Source of the DNA: a bacterium
GTDB lineage: Bacteria > DUMJ01
NCBI GenBank assembly: GCA_012839925.1
Contig: DUMJ01000043.1
Span: 85,023 to 138,313 of the forward strand
Direction of reading: 5' to 3'
Length of the DNA: 53,291 nt
Every line of letters begins with the position of its first letter. The stretch's first letter is position 1. Under the pieces are notes generated by a model, which saw only the letters and a list, made by a program, of their open reading frames with translations, was not told the DNA's origin and made no database searches. Of this stretch, positions 36,039 to 43,317 are shown in pieces. Position numbers and translations under genes: made by a program.

Positions 36039-37058
36039 TCACCTCCTCTCTTTCACTGACTCTCTTAGCACCAATCTAGTTTTTAACACCCTGGGCTCGG
36101 TGAGTATATTGCCACTCTTCATTAACCCTATTAGCATCTCTGCCCCTTCTCTTCCCACATCATAGAGCGGTTGACGTACTGTAGTTAGAGGTGGTTCAGA
36201 CAATTCTGCTGCTTGAATATCATCAAAACCAACAAAAGATATATCTTCTGGAATCCTGTATCCTTTGTCTTTAGCTACCTGCATTGCGATTATAGCCATA
36301 TTATCATTGGCAACAAAGACTGCTGAAGGGACGGGTTTTACTTCTAAAAGTTTTTCCATTGCTGCTGTAGCACTCCTCTTATGATAATCCCCCTCTACTG
36401 TATAATCTTCCCTTAGAGGGAGTTTATATCTCTCCAATGCATCTATGTAAGCTTTAAACCTGAGTTGTGCATGCTCATGAGATTTTGGTCCAGAGATATG
36501 GGCAATATTTCTATGCCCTGCCTTTATGAGATATTCTACAGCGTCGAATGCGCCTTGATAATGGTCTACTGTAACATAGTTTCTCTCAAATCCTGAGATA
36601 CCACCATCCAGAACAACAAAAGGTATTTTATGATCTAGAAATTGTAGGATCTCATCAACAGTTACTCCCCAATGTGAGAGGATCAATATTCCATCACAAT
36701 CCTGGTATAACCGTTCTAAGATTTTTTTCCTTTCCATTATCTTATCTGGACCGAACTCTCCACATATATCCAGGATTACAGCATAGTTATCCTCTTTCAG
36801 TCTTTCTATAACTCCCTCTATTAGCGAAATATAGAATCCACCCATATGACTATTGGTATCTATAAAAGCCATAAGAGGGATATTAGATGCTGGTCTATCT
36901 TCAGCGATATATCCAAGATTAGATGCTACTTCAAGGACCTTTTTTCTGGTAGACTCACTTATACGTCCCTTTCCAGAGAGAGATAGGGATGCAGTTGCAT
37001 ATGAAACACCAGCTTTTTCAGCTATATATTTTACGGTAACCTTTTTTTTATTAGTCAT
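36039..37058 (-). CDS. LacI-family transcriptional regulator
   Basis: About 339 residues from the ATG at 37058. The N-terminal helix-turn-helix reads VTVKYIAEKAGVSYATASLSL, then the hinge helix and a periplasmic-binding-protein-like effector domain (DCDGILILSHWG, VAYVSG-like IAHISGPKSHEHA, FVGFDDIQAAELSEPPLTTVRQP). Twenty-three further in-frame codons upstream (to 37127) precede the conserved HTH start and overlap the promoter, so they were left out. No strong Shine-Dalgarno is visible. It lies directly upstream of the sugar-transport operon on the same strand and very likely controls it, with a sugar inducer. Confidence 0.9.
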   Translation of the reverse strand: MTNKKKVTVKYIAEKAGVSYATASLSLSGKGRISESTRKKVLEVASNLGYIAEDRPASNIPLMAFIDTNSHMGGFYISLIEGVIERLKEDNYAVILDICGEFGPDKIMERKKILERLYQDCDGILILSHWGVTVDEILQFLDHKIPFVVLDGGISGFERNYVTVDHYQGAFDAVEYLIKAGHRNIAHISGPKSHEHAQLRFKAYIDALERYKLPLREDYTVEGDYHKRSATAAMEKLLEVKPVPSAVFVANDNMAIIAMQVAKDKGYRIPEDISFVGFDDIQAAELSEPPLTTVRQPLYDVGREGAEMLIGLMKSGNILTEPRVLKTRLVLRESVKERR

Positions 37059-37089
37059 AGTTAAATCTTCATTTAACCTATTTGCTAAA

Positions 37090-37118
37090 AAATTAGCATA
37101 ATATATTAACTGTGTCAA
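37090..37118 (-). promoter_or_regulatory. Promoter and possible operator of the lacI-type gene
   Basis: A perfect TTGACA (37118-37113, minus strand) with a weak TAATTT 17 bases downstream (37095-37090). The palindrome GCTAA-AAAA-TTAGC (37084-37097) overlaps the -10 region and may be an autoregulatory site. It lacks the central CpG usual for LacI-family operators. Confidence 0.4.
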
Positions 37119-37221
37119 GCGAAACATCGAAATTAAACAGCTTATTTATCTCTATATTCATCTGTCTAGGTACGCCTATCTTATCCTTTAAACCTCGATA
37201 CACTGTAAACCTGTTTATATT

Positions 37222-37314
37222 TTACCTCTCCACTGCCCTAAAGACACCATTATTTTTGTGAAAGACAATTGCCCGCTCTCCAATCCCATACTTGGCACAG
37301 GTTCTCTCATTCAA
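37222..37314 (-). pseudogene. Degraded small phage gene fragment
   Basis: A 30-codon stretch from a TTG at 37314 reads LNERTCAKYGIGERAIVF, then HKNNGVFRAVER and stop. It looks like the start of a zinc-ribbon phage protein in which the second Cys of CxxC is now Tyr and the rest is lost. AAGGAGG precedes it. An alternative 31-codon ORF in another frame (ATG overlapping the upstream stop) is less protein-like. Its link to a helicase-loader type gene is a guess from position after the replication gene. Confidence 0.3.
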
Positions 37315-38234
37315 GCCTCCTTGAGTTTTTAAAGTTCTCCATAAGGATCTTATAGTCGACGTCTGGTTTACAGCCATCACCTCCACCCTTGGAAAATGCA
37401 ACCGGCTTTGCCTTATAGAGCTGGACGATGTCGTCCCAGTATCTGGGGATATCTTCTACCGTCTTTAGTCTCCTCTGCCAGAGCCCTCCTTTACAGATAT
37501 CCAATAGGACCCTGGCAACCTCTACCCTGTCAGCGGGATATATTCTTTTATCTTTTCAGCTAGGGTGTCGTCTGTATTACCGGAGTTCTTATTCAAGATA
37601 GCTATTATCTTTTCTGTTGCTTCTTTCTCTCTAGTTGAAAAATTAAAATTTAATTTTTTTGCGCCTCTGATACTGTTACTGATTCTGATACTGGTACTGA
37701 TTCTGGTACTGATTCTGTTACTGATAGATCTACATTTTTATTTTCTGCTGATACCCTTCCGACATTTTTTTCATTTTCAGATACCCTATCCATAGGGTAT
37801 TTTGAATTCCCCACTTCACCATCAGAAACAGTTTTATTTTTATCGTCTTCTACCACAATGCTTTCAAGAGATGGATCAAACTCGATGATTTTCCTTACCG
37901 CTTCAGGTGGTAGCTCTTTCATTATCTTCTTTGCCATCCTCAGAAACTTATTACTTTTTACAGATCCTGCCTGATATTTTACAAAGTTCTTTATGTAGAT
38001 GATATTCTGTTCCTTCAGGTATAAGACCTTATCAGACAGTTGACCAAGTCTCTCTTCAAGCTCCTTTTCGGTTATACCAAGTGTATTGCATAGATATCTT
38101 GTTGAATTCTTTATTACCCCCAGCTGATTTGTTGCGCTTGAGACTATCAGACTTAGATAGAGACCTTTACTTGCAAGGTCAAGTGAAAGATACCAGTCGT
38201 CCTGGTCAATCTTTGTATGGATTAGTCGATACAT
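37307..38234 (-). pseudogene. Phage replication-initiator-like gene broken by two -1 frameshifts
   Basis: The first frame (38234-37650, 194 codons) starts MYRLIHTKIDQDDWYLSLDL and has the N-terminal winged-helix region of phage DnaD/replisome-organiser-like proteins (STRYLCNTLGITEKELEERL, IIYIKNFVKYQ), ending after a Ser/Val/Glu repeat at a CAAAAAAAT run. Shifting by -1 there continues LNFNFSTREKEATEKIIAIL to a TAG at 37524-37522. A second -1 shift near 37540 restores YPADRVEVARVLLDICKGG through the end at 37307. The rebuilt protein would be about 312 residues. ATG 38234 has AAGGAGGTC upstream. Two shifts argue for decay rather than programmed frameshifting. Confidence 0.65.
37668..37726. repeat. 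Short tandem repeats in the phage replication pseudogene
   Basis: Repeats built from (G)TACTGATTCTG units, for example TACTGATTCTGATACTGG and TACTGATTCTGGTACTGA. On the minus strand they encode SVTESVPESVPVSESVTVSE, a flexible linker that may vary in copy number by slippage. Confidence 0.7.
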
Positions 38235-38391
38235 GTTTTGACCTCCTTCTTTCTTTTGAAATACTATTCACAATTTCGTCGCCTCTTCCCTCCTGGATAG
38301 TTTTTCCAAACAACGGGGAATTATCACCTCCTCTAACCTTCTTCTGTTTACTATTTCCTCTATAGTTCCCGTCTTCAATTTCATCTCTCAT
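38206..38391 (-). CDS. Small phage-type hypothetical protein
   Basis: A 61-residue, very basic and hydrophilic ORF (MRDEIEDGNYRGNSKQ at the start, SKERRRSKHV near the end). It is not recognised. It begins nine bases after the predicted start of transcription of the extended -10 promoter at 38407-38415 and overlaps the start of the replication pseudogene by 29 bases, supplying that gene's ribosome site. Its position as the first gene opposite a CI-like repressor is where phages place Cro or short early proteins, but no helix-turn-helix is visible. It could be non-coding leader. Confidence 0.35.
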   Translation of the reverse strand: MRDEIEDGNYRGNSKQKKVRGGDNSPLFGKTIQEGRGDEIVNSISKERRRSKHVSTNPYKD

Positions 38392-38406
38392 ATGCTTTCT
38401 ATTTCT

Positions 38407-38415
38407 ATTATATCA
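38407..38415 (-). promoter_or_regulatory. Early-type extended -10 promoter (TGA-TATAAT) opposite the repressor
   Basis: On the minus strand TGA-TATAAT occupies 38415-38407. Its start near 38400 would drive the phage early remnant. The sequence between it and the repressor promoter holds an imperfect palindrome, AAGGAAAT to ATTTCTT (38424-38446), a candidate repressor operator. Confidence 0.5.
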
Positions 38416-38443
38416 TATATATAAGGAAATAGACATATATTTC

Positions 38444-38472
38444 TTGAATTTTAATTCTTTATAGTTTATAAT
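38444..38472 (+). promoter_or_regulatory. Promoter for a leaderless CI-like repressor mRNA
   Basis: TTGAAT (38444-38449), a 17-base spacer and perfect TATAAT (38467-38472). The expected start of transcription is at 38479-38480, on or next to the repressor ATG at 38480. No Shine-Dalgarno exists, so the mRNA is leaderless, as for lambda cI from PRM. Confidence 0.7.
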
Positions 38473-38479
38473 TGATAGT

Positions 38480-39208
38480 ATGATTGAGATGGAAAAGATA
38501 GGAAAAAATTTAATAGAGCTGATGGAAAAGAAGGGCATCTCTCAGATAGAGCTCTCCCGGAAGGCTGGTATTACTCAAAGGCAACTCTGGAATATAATTC
38601 ATGGTAAGGTAAAGGATGTGAGGTATGAAACTCTGCAGAAGCTTGCCAGGGGACTGGAGGTGAAAGTGTCTGATATCACTGGTGAGACTGAAGAGATTCA
38701 AAGGGAGAAGAAGCTTATAGAATCACAGAAGGAAAAGATAAAGAGGTTTCTTGACCAGATTACAGAGATTGAGCCAGTACATAAGCCTCTTAAACCCATA
38801 CCTGTCTACGGGAGGATACCTGCTGGAAGACCCAGAGAGACATGGAATGAGCTTGTTGAAGATTATATAAACATACCTGATGCACCAGACAACGCATTTG
38901 CCTTGAAAGTATCTGGAGATAGCATGATAGGTGCAGGGATAGAGGATGGCGACATAGTTATTATCGTCCCTGGAGGTGATGTCTTTAACGGAGACATAGT
39001 AATTGCGCTTATAGACGGGTCGGAGTTCACATTGAAAAGGCTTATAAAACAGGACAACATGGTTATACTGCAACCAGCGAACGATAACTACAAGCCAATA
39101 CTATTCACCGAGGAACAGGCACGTGAGAGACTTCAGATACTTGGAGTTATGATAGGAATATATAGAAAGATAAAAAGAGCAAGGAGTAGCGACATTCTTC
39201 AAAATTGA
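38480..39208 (+). CDS. CI/LexA-like phage repressor (XRE HTH plus S24 autocleavage domain)
   Basis: 242 residues. An N-terminal XRE helix-turn-helix (about 5-65: GISQIELSRKAGITQRQLWN) is joined by a charged linker to a LexA/S24 domain. The self-cleavage site is Ala115-Gly116 (GRIPAGRPRE), the catalytic Ser148 lies in VSGDSMIGAG, and the general-base Lys186 lies in FTLKRLIK. All parts needed for RecA-stimulated self-cleavage are present, so it appears functional although the adjacent phage genes are broken. No LexA is otherwise seen in the window. It probably binds the divergent promoter region 38400-38480 and controls itself and the minus-strand early remnant. Confidence 0.9.
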   Translation: MIEMEKIGKNLIELMEKKGISQIELSRKAGITQRQLWNIIHGKVKDVRYETLQKLARGLEVKVSDITGETEEIQREKKLIESQKEKIKRFLDQITEIEPVHKPLKPIPVYGRIPAGRPRETWNELVEDYINIPDAPDNAFALKVSGDSMIGAGIEDGDIVIIVPGGDVFNGDIVIALIDGSEFTLKRLIKQDNMVILQPANDNYKPILFTEEQARERLQILGVMIGIYRKIKRARSSDILQN

Positions 39209-39573
39209 CAAAAGAAGTAACCATCCTGTAACCTATAAGAAATTTATGATCACCCGCCTGGAAAACCCCCCTTTTAGGGGTGGGATGAAAGGCGGGCATC
39301 CTTGCTTAGATTGTTAGATATAGTGCAGAAAATTAGAATTTGTGGTGGGATAGTATTAAGGTCTGGCTTGAGCTTTAAATCAAGCCGTAGGGGCTGAGAG
39401 AATTTGAGGAAGAAGCTTTGAATGTGGAGTCTATTAACCTAACCTTTAAATAGCGCCATATAGAACTGGCTTATTATTTACCCCTTAATTTTTAGAAAGA
39501 CTGTGTTATAATAACATCAGAAATTTGGAGCAGAAGTAATAAGACAGAGTAACTACTTTTTTCGAGGTGACCG
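39209..39573. other. Non-coding region with a nested GC-rich hairpin; possible phage/IS end
   Basis: No gene is supported in these 365 bases. CCCGCCT (39254-39260) pairs with AGGCGGG (39291-39297), enclosing an inner CCCC-TTTTA-GGGG stem (39269-39281). There is no T-run on either side. A short open stretch (about 39389-39452) reads LREFEEEALNVESINL, vaguely like the C-terminal tail of an IS200/IS605 TnpB, and a CCCCTTTTAGGGGTGGG-type stem is seen at many such ends. This is only a weak hint of an insertion-sequence scar. The promoter of the next gene is at 39504. Confidence 0.35.
39504..39512 (+). promoter_or_regulatory. Extended -10 promoter for the epimerase gene
   Basis: TGT-TATAAT at 39504-39512 without a recognisable -35. 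The start would be near 39519, giving a leader of about 55 bases with GAGGTGA before ATG 39574. Confidence 0.5.
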
Positions 39574-40650
39574 ATGAAGATTACAGGTGTGAAGATAAAG
39601 ACAATGGAGATACCTCTCTTGGAACGATTCAGAATTTCCTCTGGTGCAAGTTCGGTATCTTTAACTTCAATAATAGAACTAGAGACAGATGAAGGACTTA
39701 CTGGTTATGGTGAAGGTGTAGCCTCCAGATACGTAACAGGAGAGAACCTGGAGGGTATGGTAAATGCTATAAATATACTTGTCAGATCGATAATCGGTTT
39801 AAATCCTCTGGACTTAGAGCAGATATACTGGACAATGGAAGGTCTTATGGTTCGTAATTCAGGGGCGAAAGCTGCTGTAGACATAGCCATACATGATTTG
39901 GTGGGGAAGATCTTACAACAGCCCATTTACAAGCTTTTAGGTGGATATCAGGACTATTTTCTAACCGATCTGTCACTGGGTATCAGTGACCCTGAGACTA
40001 TGGCTCAGAAGTCAAAGAAAGCTGTTGAACAGGGTTTCGATACCATCAAAATCAAGGTTGGCACCACCTTTAAAGAGGATATTTCAAGGGTCAAGACTAT
40101 AAGAGAGGCTGTAGGTCCTGATATTGTTCTTCGGGTAGATGCTAACCAGGCGTGGAGTCCTAAAGAGGCAGTGAAAATTATAGATAAAATTGCTGAGTTT
40201 GATCTGGAATTTGTGGAGCAGCCTGTTCCTGCCTGGGATATTGATGGGCTAGCCTATGTAACAGAGCACTCACCTGTACCAATTATGGCTGATGAAGCTG
40301 TTCTCAACGCCAGAGATGCCTTCAAAGTTATAAAGGAACATGGATCTGACCTGATAAATATCAAACTTATGAAGTGTGGTGGTATAAGGGAAGCTATAAA
40401 GATAAATACCATAGCTGAAGCTTCTGGTGTCAAGTGTATGCTTGGCTGTATGATTAGTGAGACCAATGTTTCAGTAACGGCTGCAGCTAGCTTGGGTGCA
40501 GCATTAAAGAATATAATGACCGGTGACCTGGACTCAATCTTTGCTTTAAAGGAGTTGCCTGTGAAAGGCGGAGTCTCAGCACAGGGGAAGAAGCTTATGC
40601 TTCCCCAAGCCCCAGGCTTGGGTTTGAAAACTGATCTGCTTCACTTTTAA
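39574..40650 (+). CDS. Enolase-superfamily dipeptide epimerase (L-Ala-D/L-Glu epimerase-like)
   Basis: 358 residues of the mandelate-racemase/muconate-lactonising group. The KxK motif is K159-I-K161 (TIKIKVG), the metal ligands are Asp189 (VDANQAW), Glu215 (FVEQPVPAWD) and Asp240 (MADEAV), and the opposite base is Lys264 (INIKLMKCGG). Two lysines on either side of the site mean 1,1-proton transfer (racemase or epimerase), and the INIKLMKxGG signature is that of dipeptide epimerases. The likely role is recycling of the murein dipeptide L-Ala-D-Glu. A dipeptide-type binding protein and two permeases lie 1-5 kb away on the other strand and fit that role. The exact dipeptide is not certain. Confidence 0.87.
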   Translation: MKITGVKIKTMEIPLLERFRISSGASSVSLTSIIELETDEGLTGYGEGVASRYVTGENLEGMVNAINILVRSIIGLNPLDLEQIYWTMEGLMVRNSGAKAAVDIAIHDLVGKILQQPIYKLLGGYQDYFLTDLSLGISDPETMAQKSKKAVEQGFDTIKIKVGTTFKEDISRVKTIREAVGPDIVLRVDANQAWSPKEAVKIIDKIAEFDLEFVEQPVPAWDIDGLAYVTEHSPVPIMADEAVLNARDAFKVIKEHGSDLINIKLMKCGGIREAIKINTIAEASGVKCMLGCMISETNVSVTAAASLGAALKNIMTGDLDSIFALKELPVKGGVSAQGKKLMLPQAPGLGLKTDLLHF

Positions 40651-40728
40651 CTTGATTTCCAGCTCTTTAGATTATAATTATAATATTAGAATTTCAGAAA
40701 AATTTGAGTTTTTATTGGAGGTGTTAAT

Positions 40729-41211
40729 ATGGAAATTGAGGCTATAAAGATAGAGAATCCTAAGAATTATAATTTTATACTGGGGCAATCTCATTTTATA
40801 AAGACAGTAGAAGACCTCTATGAGGCTATTGTGGGCTCAGTCCCCGGGATAAAATTTGGACTGGCATTCTGTGAGAGTTCTGGTCCAAGACTGGTTAGAT
40901 TTGCTGGAAATGATGAAGAACTTATCGAGTTAGCCAGGAAGAATGCCTTTAATATTGGGGCTGGGCATTCTTTTATTATATTCATAGACTCTGCCTATCC
41001 AATAAACATCTTAAGAGCTATAAAGGATGTTCAGGAAGTCTGTAATATATACTGCGCTACTGCTAACCCGGTAGATGTTATAGTTGTCAGGACAGAGCAG
41101 GGGAAAGGTATCTTGGGCGTAGTAGATGGCGGTTCTCCTCTAGGGATAGAGACAGAAAAGGATATAGAAGAGAGAAAGTCCCTTCTAAGGAAGATAGGAT
41201 ATAAACTCTAG
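40729..41211 (+). CDS. Adenosine-specific kinase family protein (PF04008)
   Basis: 160 residues matching the family along its length: [29 protein letters not shown] start, [26 protein letters not shown], and the C-terminal [13 protein letters not shown] and [15 protein letters not shown]. An archaeal member (PAE2307) was described as binding adenosine or AMP. The physiological role in bacteria is not settled. TTGGAGGTG precedes the ATG. Two tandem TATAAT hexamers (about 40672-40683) lie in the 78-base gap upstream and may form its own promoter, with a weak TTGATT at 40652 as -35. A hairpin at 41238-41264 follows. Confidence 0.9.
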   Translation: MEIEAIKIENPKNYNFILGQSHFIKTVEDLYEAIVGSVPGIKFGLAFCESSGPRLVRFAGNDEELIELARKNAFNIGAGHSFIIFIDSAYPINILRAIKDVQEVCNIYCATANPVDVIVVRTEQGKGILGVVDGGSPLGIETEKDIEERKSLLRKIGYKL

Positions 41212-41237
41212 CACGCAGGTTTAATACCTTAAAGTTT

Positions 41238-41264
41238 AAGAACCAGCTGGATAAGCTGGTTCTT
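41238..41264. terminator. Hairpin after the adenosine-specific kinase gene
   Basis: AAGAACCAGCT (41238-41248) and AGCTGGTTCTT (41254-41264) form a perfect 11-bp stem with loop GGATA, 27 bases after the gene. No strong T-run follows on either strand. It is probably a bidirectional terminator between convergent transcription units. The remaining sequence to 41408 holds nothing recognisable. Confidence 0.6.
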
Positions 41265-41408
41265 TGAGTCTTGACACGTTAGACACAGATATACAATTTA
41301 TTCTATCCTATCTATATCCAGGAATGAACTTCCTGAAAGGATGTTCTTCGAGGACGAAAGATAATTCTATACCTAGAGGATAAGTAATTATCTATATAAC
41401 ACAGCTTT

Positions 41409-42233
41409 TTATCTCAATCTGGGATCAAGGAAATCCCTCAAGCCATCTCCAAGGATATTAAATCCCAGTACACTTAAAAATATTGCTATCCCTGGAAATG
41501 TTACTGTCCAGGGGGCAGATATAATAAAACTTCTTGCCTGACTCAACATCGCTCCCCACTCAGGAGTTGGAGGCTGAGCACCCATCCCTAAAAAGCCTAG
41601 TCCAGCTGCATTCAATATAGATCCCCCATAACTCAATGTTACCTGAACAGTTATTGGACCGACAATATTTGGAAGTATATGTCTAAATATAATCTTGGAA
41701 TTTGATTGTCCTAATGCCTGGGCAGCCATTACATATTCTTGTTCTTTAACGATTAGTGCAGATGCCCTTACTATTCTTGCAAAGGTAGGAATATTGACTA
41801 TTCCAACCGCTATCATAGCATTTTCGAGATCAGGACCCAATGCTGCCATAATAGCCATAGCTAAAAGAATGGTGGGAAAAGCTAGCATAACGTCAAACAA
41901 CCTCATAAGTAATGTATCTACTATCCCTCCATAATAAGCAGATACCAATCCTGCTGAAATCCCTACTCCTAATGCTAAAGCAACCGAGATCAATCCTATA
42001 GCCAGAGATATTCTGGCTCCATATATAATCCTGGAAAGTATATCTCTTCCAAGGTCGTCAGTACCAAGGAGATGACTCTTGGATGGTGGTTGTAATCTGT
42101 CAGCCAGGTTCTGCTCATATGGACTATATGGGGCAATGAATTCTGCAAATACCGCAATAAAGATAAAGAATAAGATTGTTAGAAGACCTGCTAGTGCAGC
42201 TTTATTCCTGAATACTTTGAATAATCTTCTCAT
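41409..42233 (-). CDS. Dipeptide-type ABC permease, DppC-like
   Basis: 274 residues with the DppC signature LADRLQPPSKSHLLGTDDLG then RDILSRIIYGARISL in the first periplasmic/cytoplasmic region, six membrane helices, coupling loop AAQALGQSNSKIIFRHILPN, and the ending GDGLRDFLDPRLR. It is the last gene of a three-gene set (binding protein, DppB, DppC). No ATPase gene follows. The set must borrow ATPases encoded elsewhere, for example at 30128-32093 or 53048. The start lies 14 bases after the DppB-like stop. Confidence 0.93.
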   Translation of the reverse strand: MRRLFKVFRNKAALAGLLTILFFIFIAVFAEFIAPYSPYEQNLADRLQPPSKSHLLGTDDLGRDILSRIIYGARISLAIGLISVALALGVGISAGLVSAYYGGIVDTLLMRLFDVMLAFPTILLAMAIMAALGPDLENAMIAVGIVNIPTFARIVRASALIVKEQEYVMAAQALGQSNSKIIFRHILPNIVGPITVQVTLSYGGSILNAAGLGFLGMGAQPPTPEWGAMLSQARSFIISAPWTVTFPGIAIFLSVLGFNILGDGLRDFLDPRLR

Positions 42234-42247
42234 CCCTTCAGCTCTCC

Positions 42248-43252
42248 TTATTCATACCTTATCCTTGGGTCTATAAATGCATAAAGTATATCTACTAAGA
42301 GATTAATAATAACGAATATAAAGGCAAAGAATATTATACAACCCTGAATAACTGGATAATTTCTGGCATCTATGGCTTCTACAGATAATCTACCTATACC
42401 TGGCCAGGCAAATATCGTTTCAGTGAGAACTGCACCGCCTAAAAGACTACCAAACTGAAGTCCCATAACAGTAACTACTGGAATCAATGCATTCCTCAGC
42501 GCATGAGTATATATGACCTTTCTGGATGGCAATCCCTTTGCTTTTGCTGTCCTTATGAAATCCTGATTTAAAACCTCCAGCATACTGGAACGAGTCATTC
42601 TGGCTATAGAAGCCAATGGAATTGTTCCTAAACATAGAGCTGGCAGAAATATATGATGTATTGCATCTTTAAAAACAGCAAAGTTTCCCTGGAGGAGAGA
42701 ATCCAGGATTATTAAGCCTGTTCTTCCACTGAATGTTATCGTTGGATCAAGTCTACCTGAAATTGGAAAGATCGGTAATTTTATTGAAAATAGTATTATT
42801 GCCATCAAACCAAGCCAGAAGACTGGCATTGATATACCAGTTACTGATATTACTGTGGTCAAATAATCAATAATAGAATTTCTATAGGTTGCAGCCGTAA
42901 CACCTAAAACAAGTCCGACGATAGAACCAAATATCATGCTACAAACTGTAAGTTCAATGGTAGCAGGGAAATGTTTTGCTATCTCTATGACTACAAATTC
43001 ATTTGTGGTAAAAGACCTGCCAAAGTCACCCTTCGCTACGTTAAGAAGAAAATAGAAGAACTGAACAATCTTTGGCTTATCTAACCCTAGCTGCTCACGT
43101 ATCTTTGCTACCGCTTCTTCACTAGAATGCTCTCCAAGAAGGATTAAAGCAGGGTCCCCTGGAATTGACCTTATAAGAAAGAATACTACCGCACTTACCC
43201 CTATTATTACAGGTATCATTATAAGAAGCCTTCTAAGTATGTATCTATACAA
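42248..43252 (-). CDS. Dipeptide-type ABC permease, DppB-like
   Basis: 334 residues, six membrane helices. DppB marks are FFLIRSIPGDPALILLGE near the N-terminus, LGLDKPKIVQFFYFL then KGDFGRSF, the coupling loop TAKAKGLPSRKVIYTHALRN and the ending AFIDPRIRYE. ATG 43252 is preceded by AAGGAGGAATG. A terminator-like hairpin at 43279-43302 separates it from the upstream binding-protein gene, so the permeases are probably made at lower levels. It pairs with the DppC-like protein. Confidence 0.93.
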   Translation of the reverse strand: MYRYILRRLLIMIPVIIGVSAVVFFLIRSIPGDPALILLGEHSSEEAVAKIREQLGLDKPKIVQFFYFLLNVAKGDFGRSFTTNEFVVIEIAKHFPATIELTVCSMIFGSIVGLVLGVTAATYRNSIIDYLTTVISVTGISMPVFWLGLMAIILFSIKLPIFPISGRLDPTITFSGRTGLIILDSLLQGNFAVFKDAIHHIFLPALCLGTIPLASIARMTRSSMLEVLNQDFIRTAKAKGLPSRKVIYTHALRNALIPVVTVMGLQFGSLLGGAVLTETIFAWPGIGRLSVEAIDARNYPVIQGCIIFFAFIFVIINLLVDILYAFIDPRIRYE

Positions 43253-43278
43253 AGGGCATTCCTCCTTAAAATTATAAA

Positions 43279-43302
43279 GGGGAGTGAGTCTTACTCACCC
43301 CC
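43279..43302 (-). terminator. Terminator/attenuator between dppA-like and dppB-like genes
   Basis: On the minus strand a GGGGGTGAGT arm pairs with ACTCACTCCCC (one bulge) around AAG and is followed by TTTATAATTTT. It stands right after the binding-protein stop and before the DppB-like gene, consistent with partial termination. Confidence 0.75.
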
Positions 43303-43317
43303 CCAGCTTCTATCGCA

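Noticed and set aside
37640..37660. Programmed -1 frameshift in the phage replication gene
   Set aside because: The A7 run is slippery, but the downstream frame soon hits a stop and needs a second shift with no slippery site, which fits mutation better.
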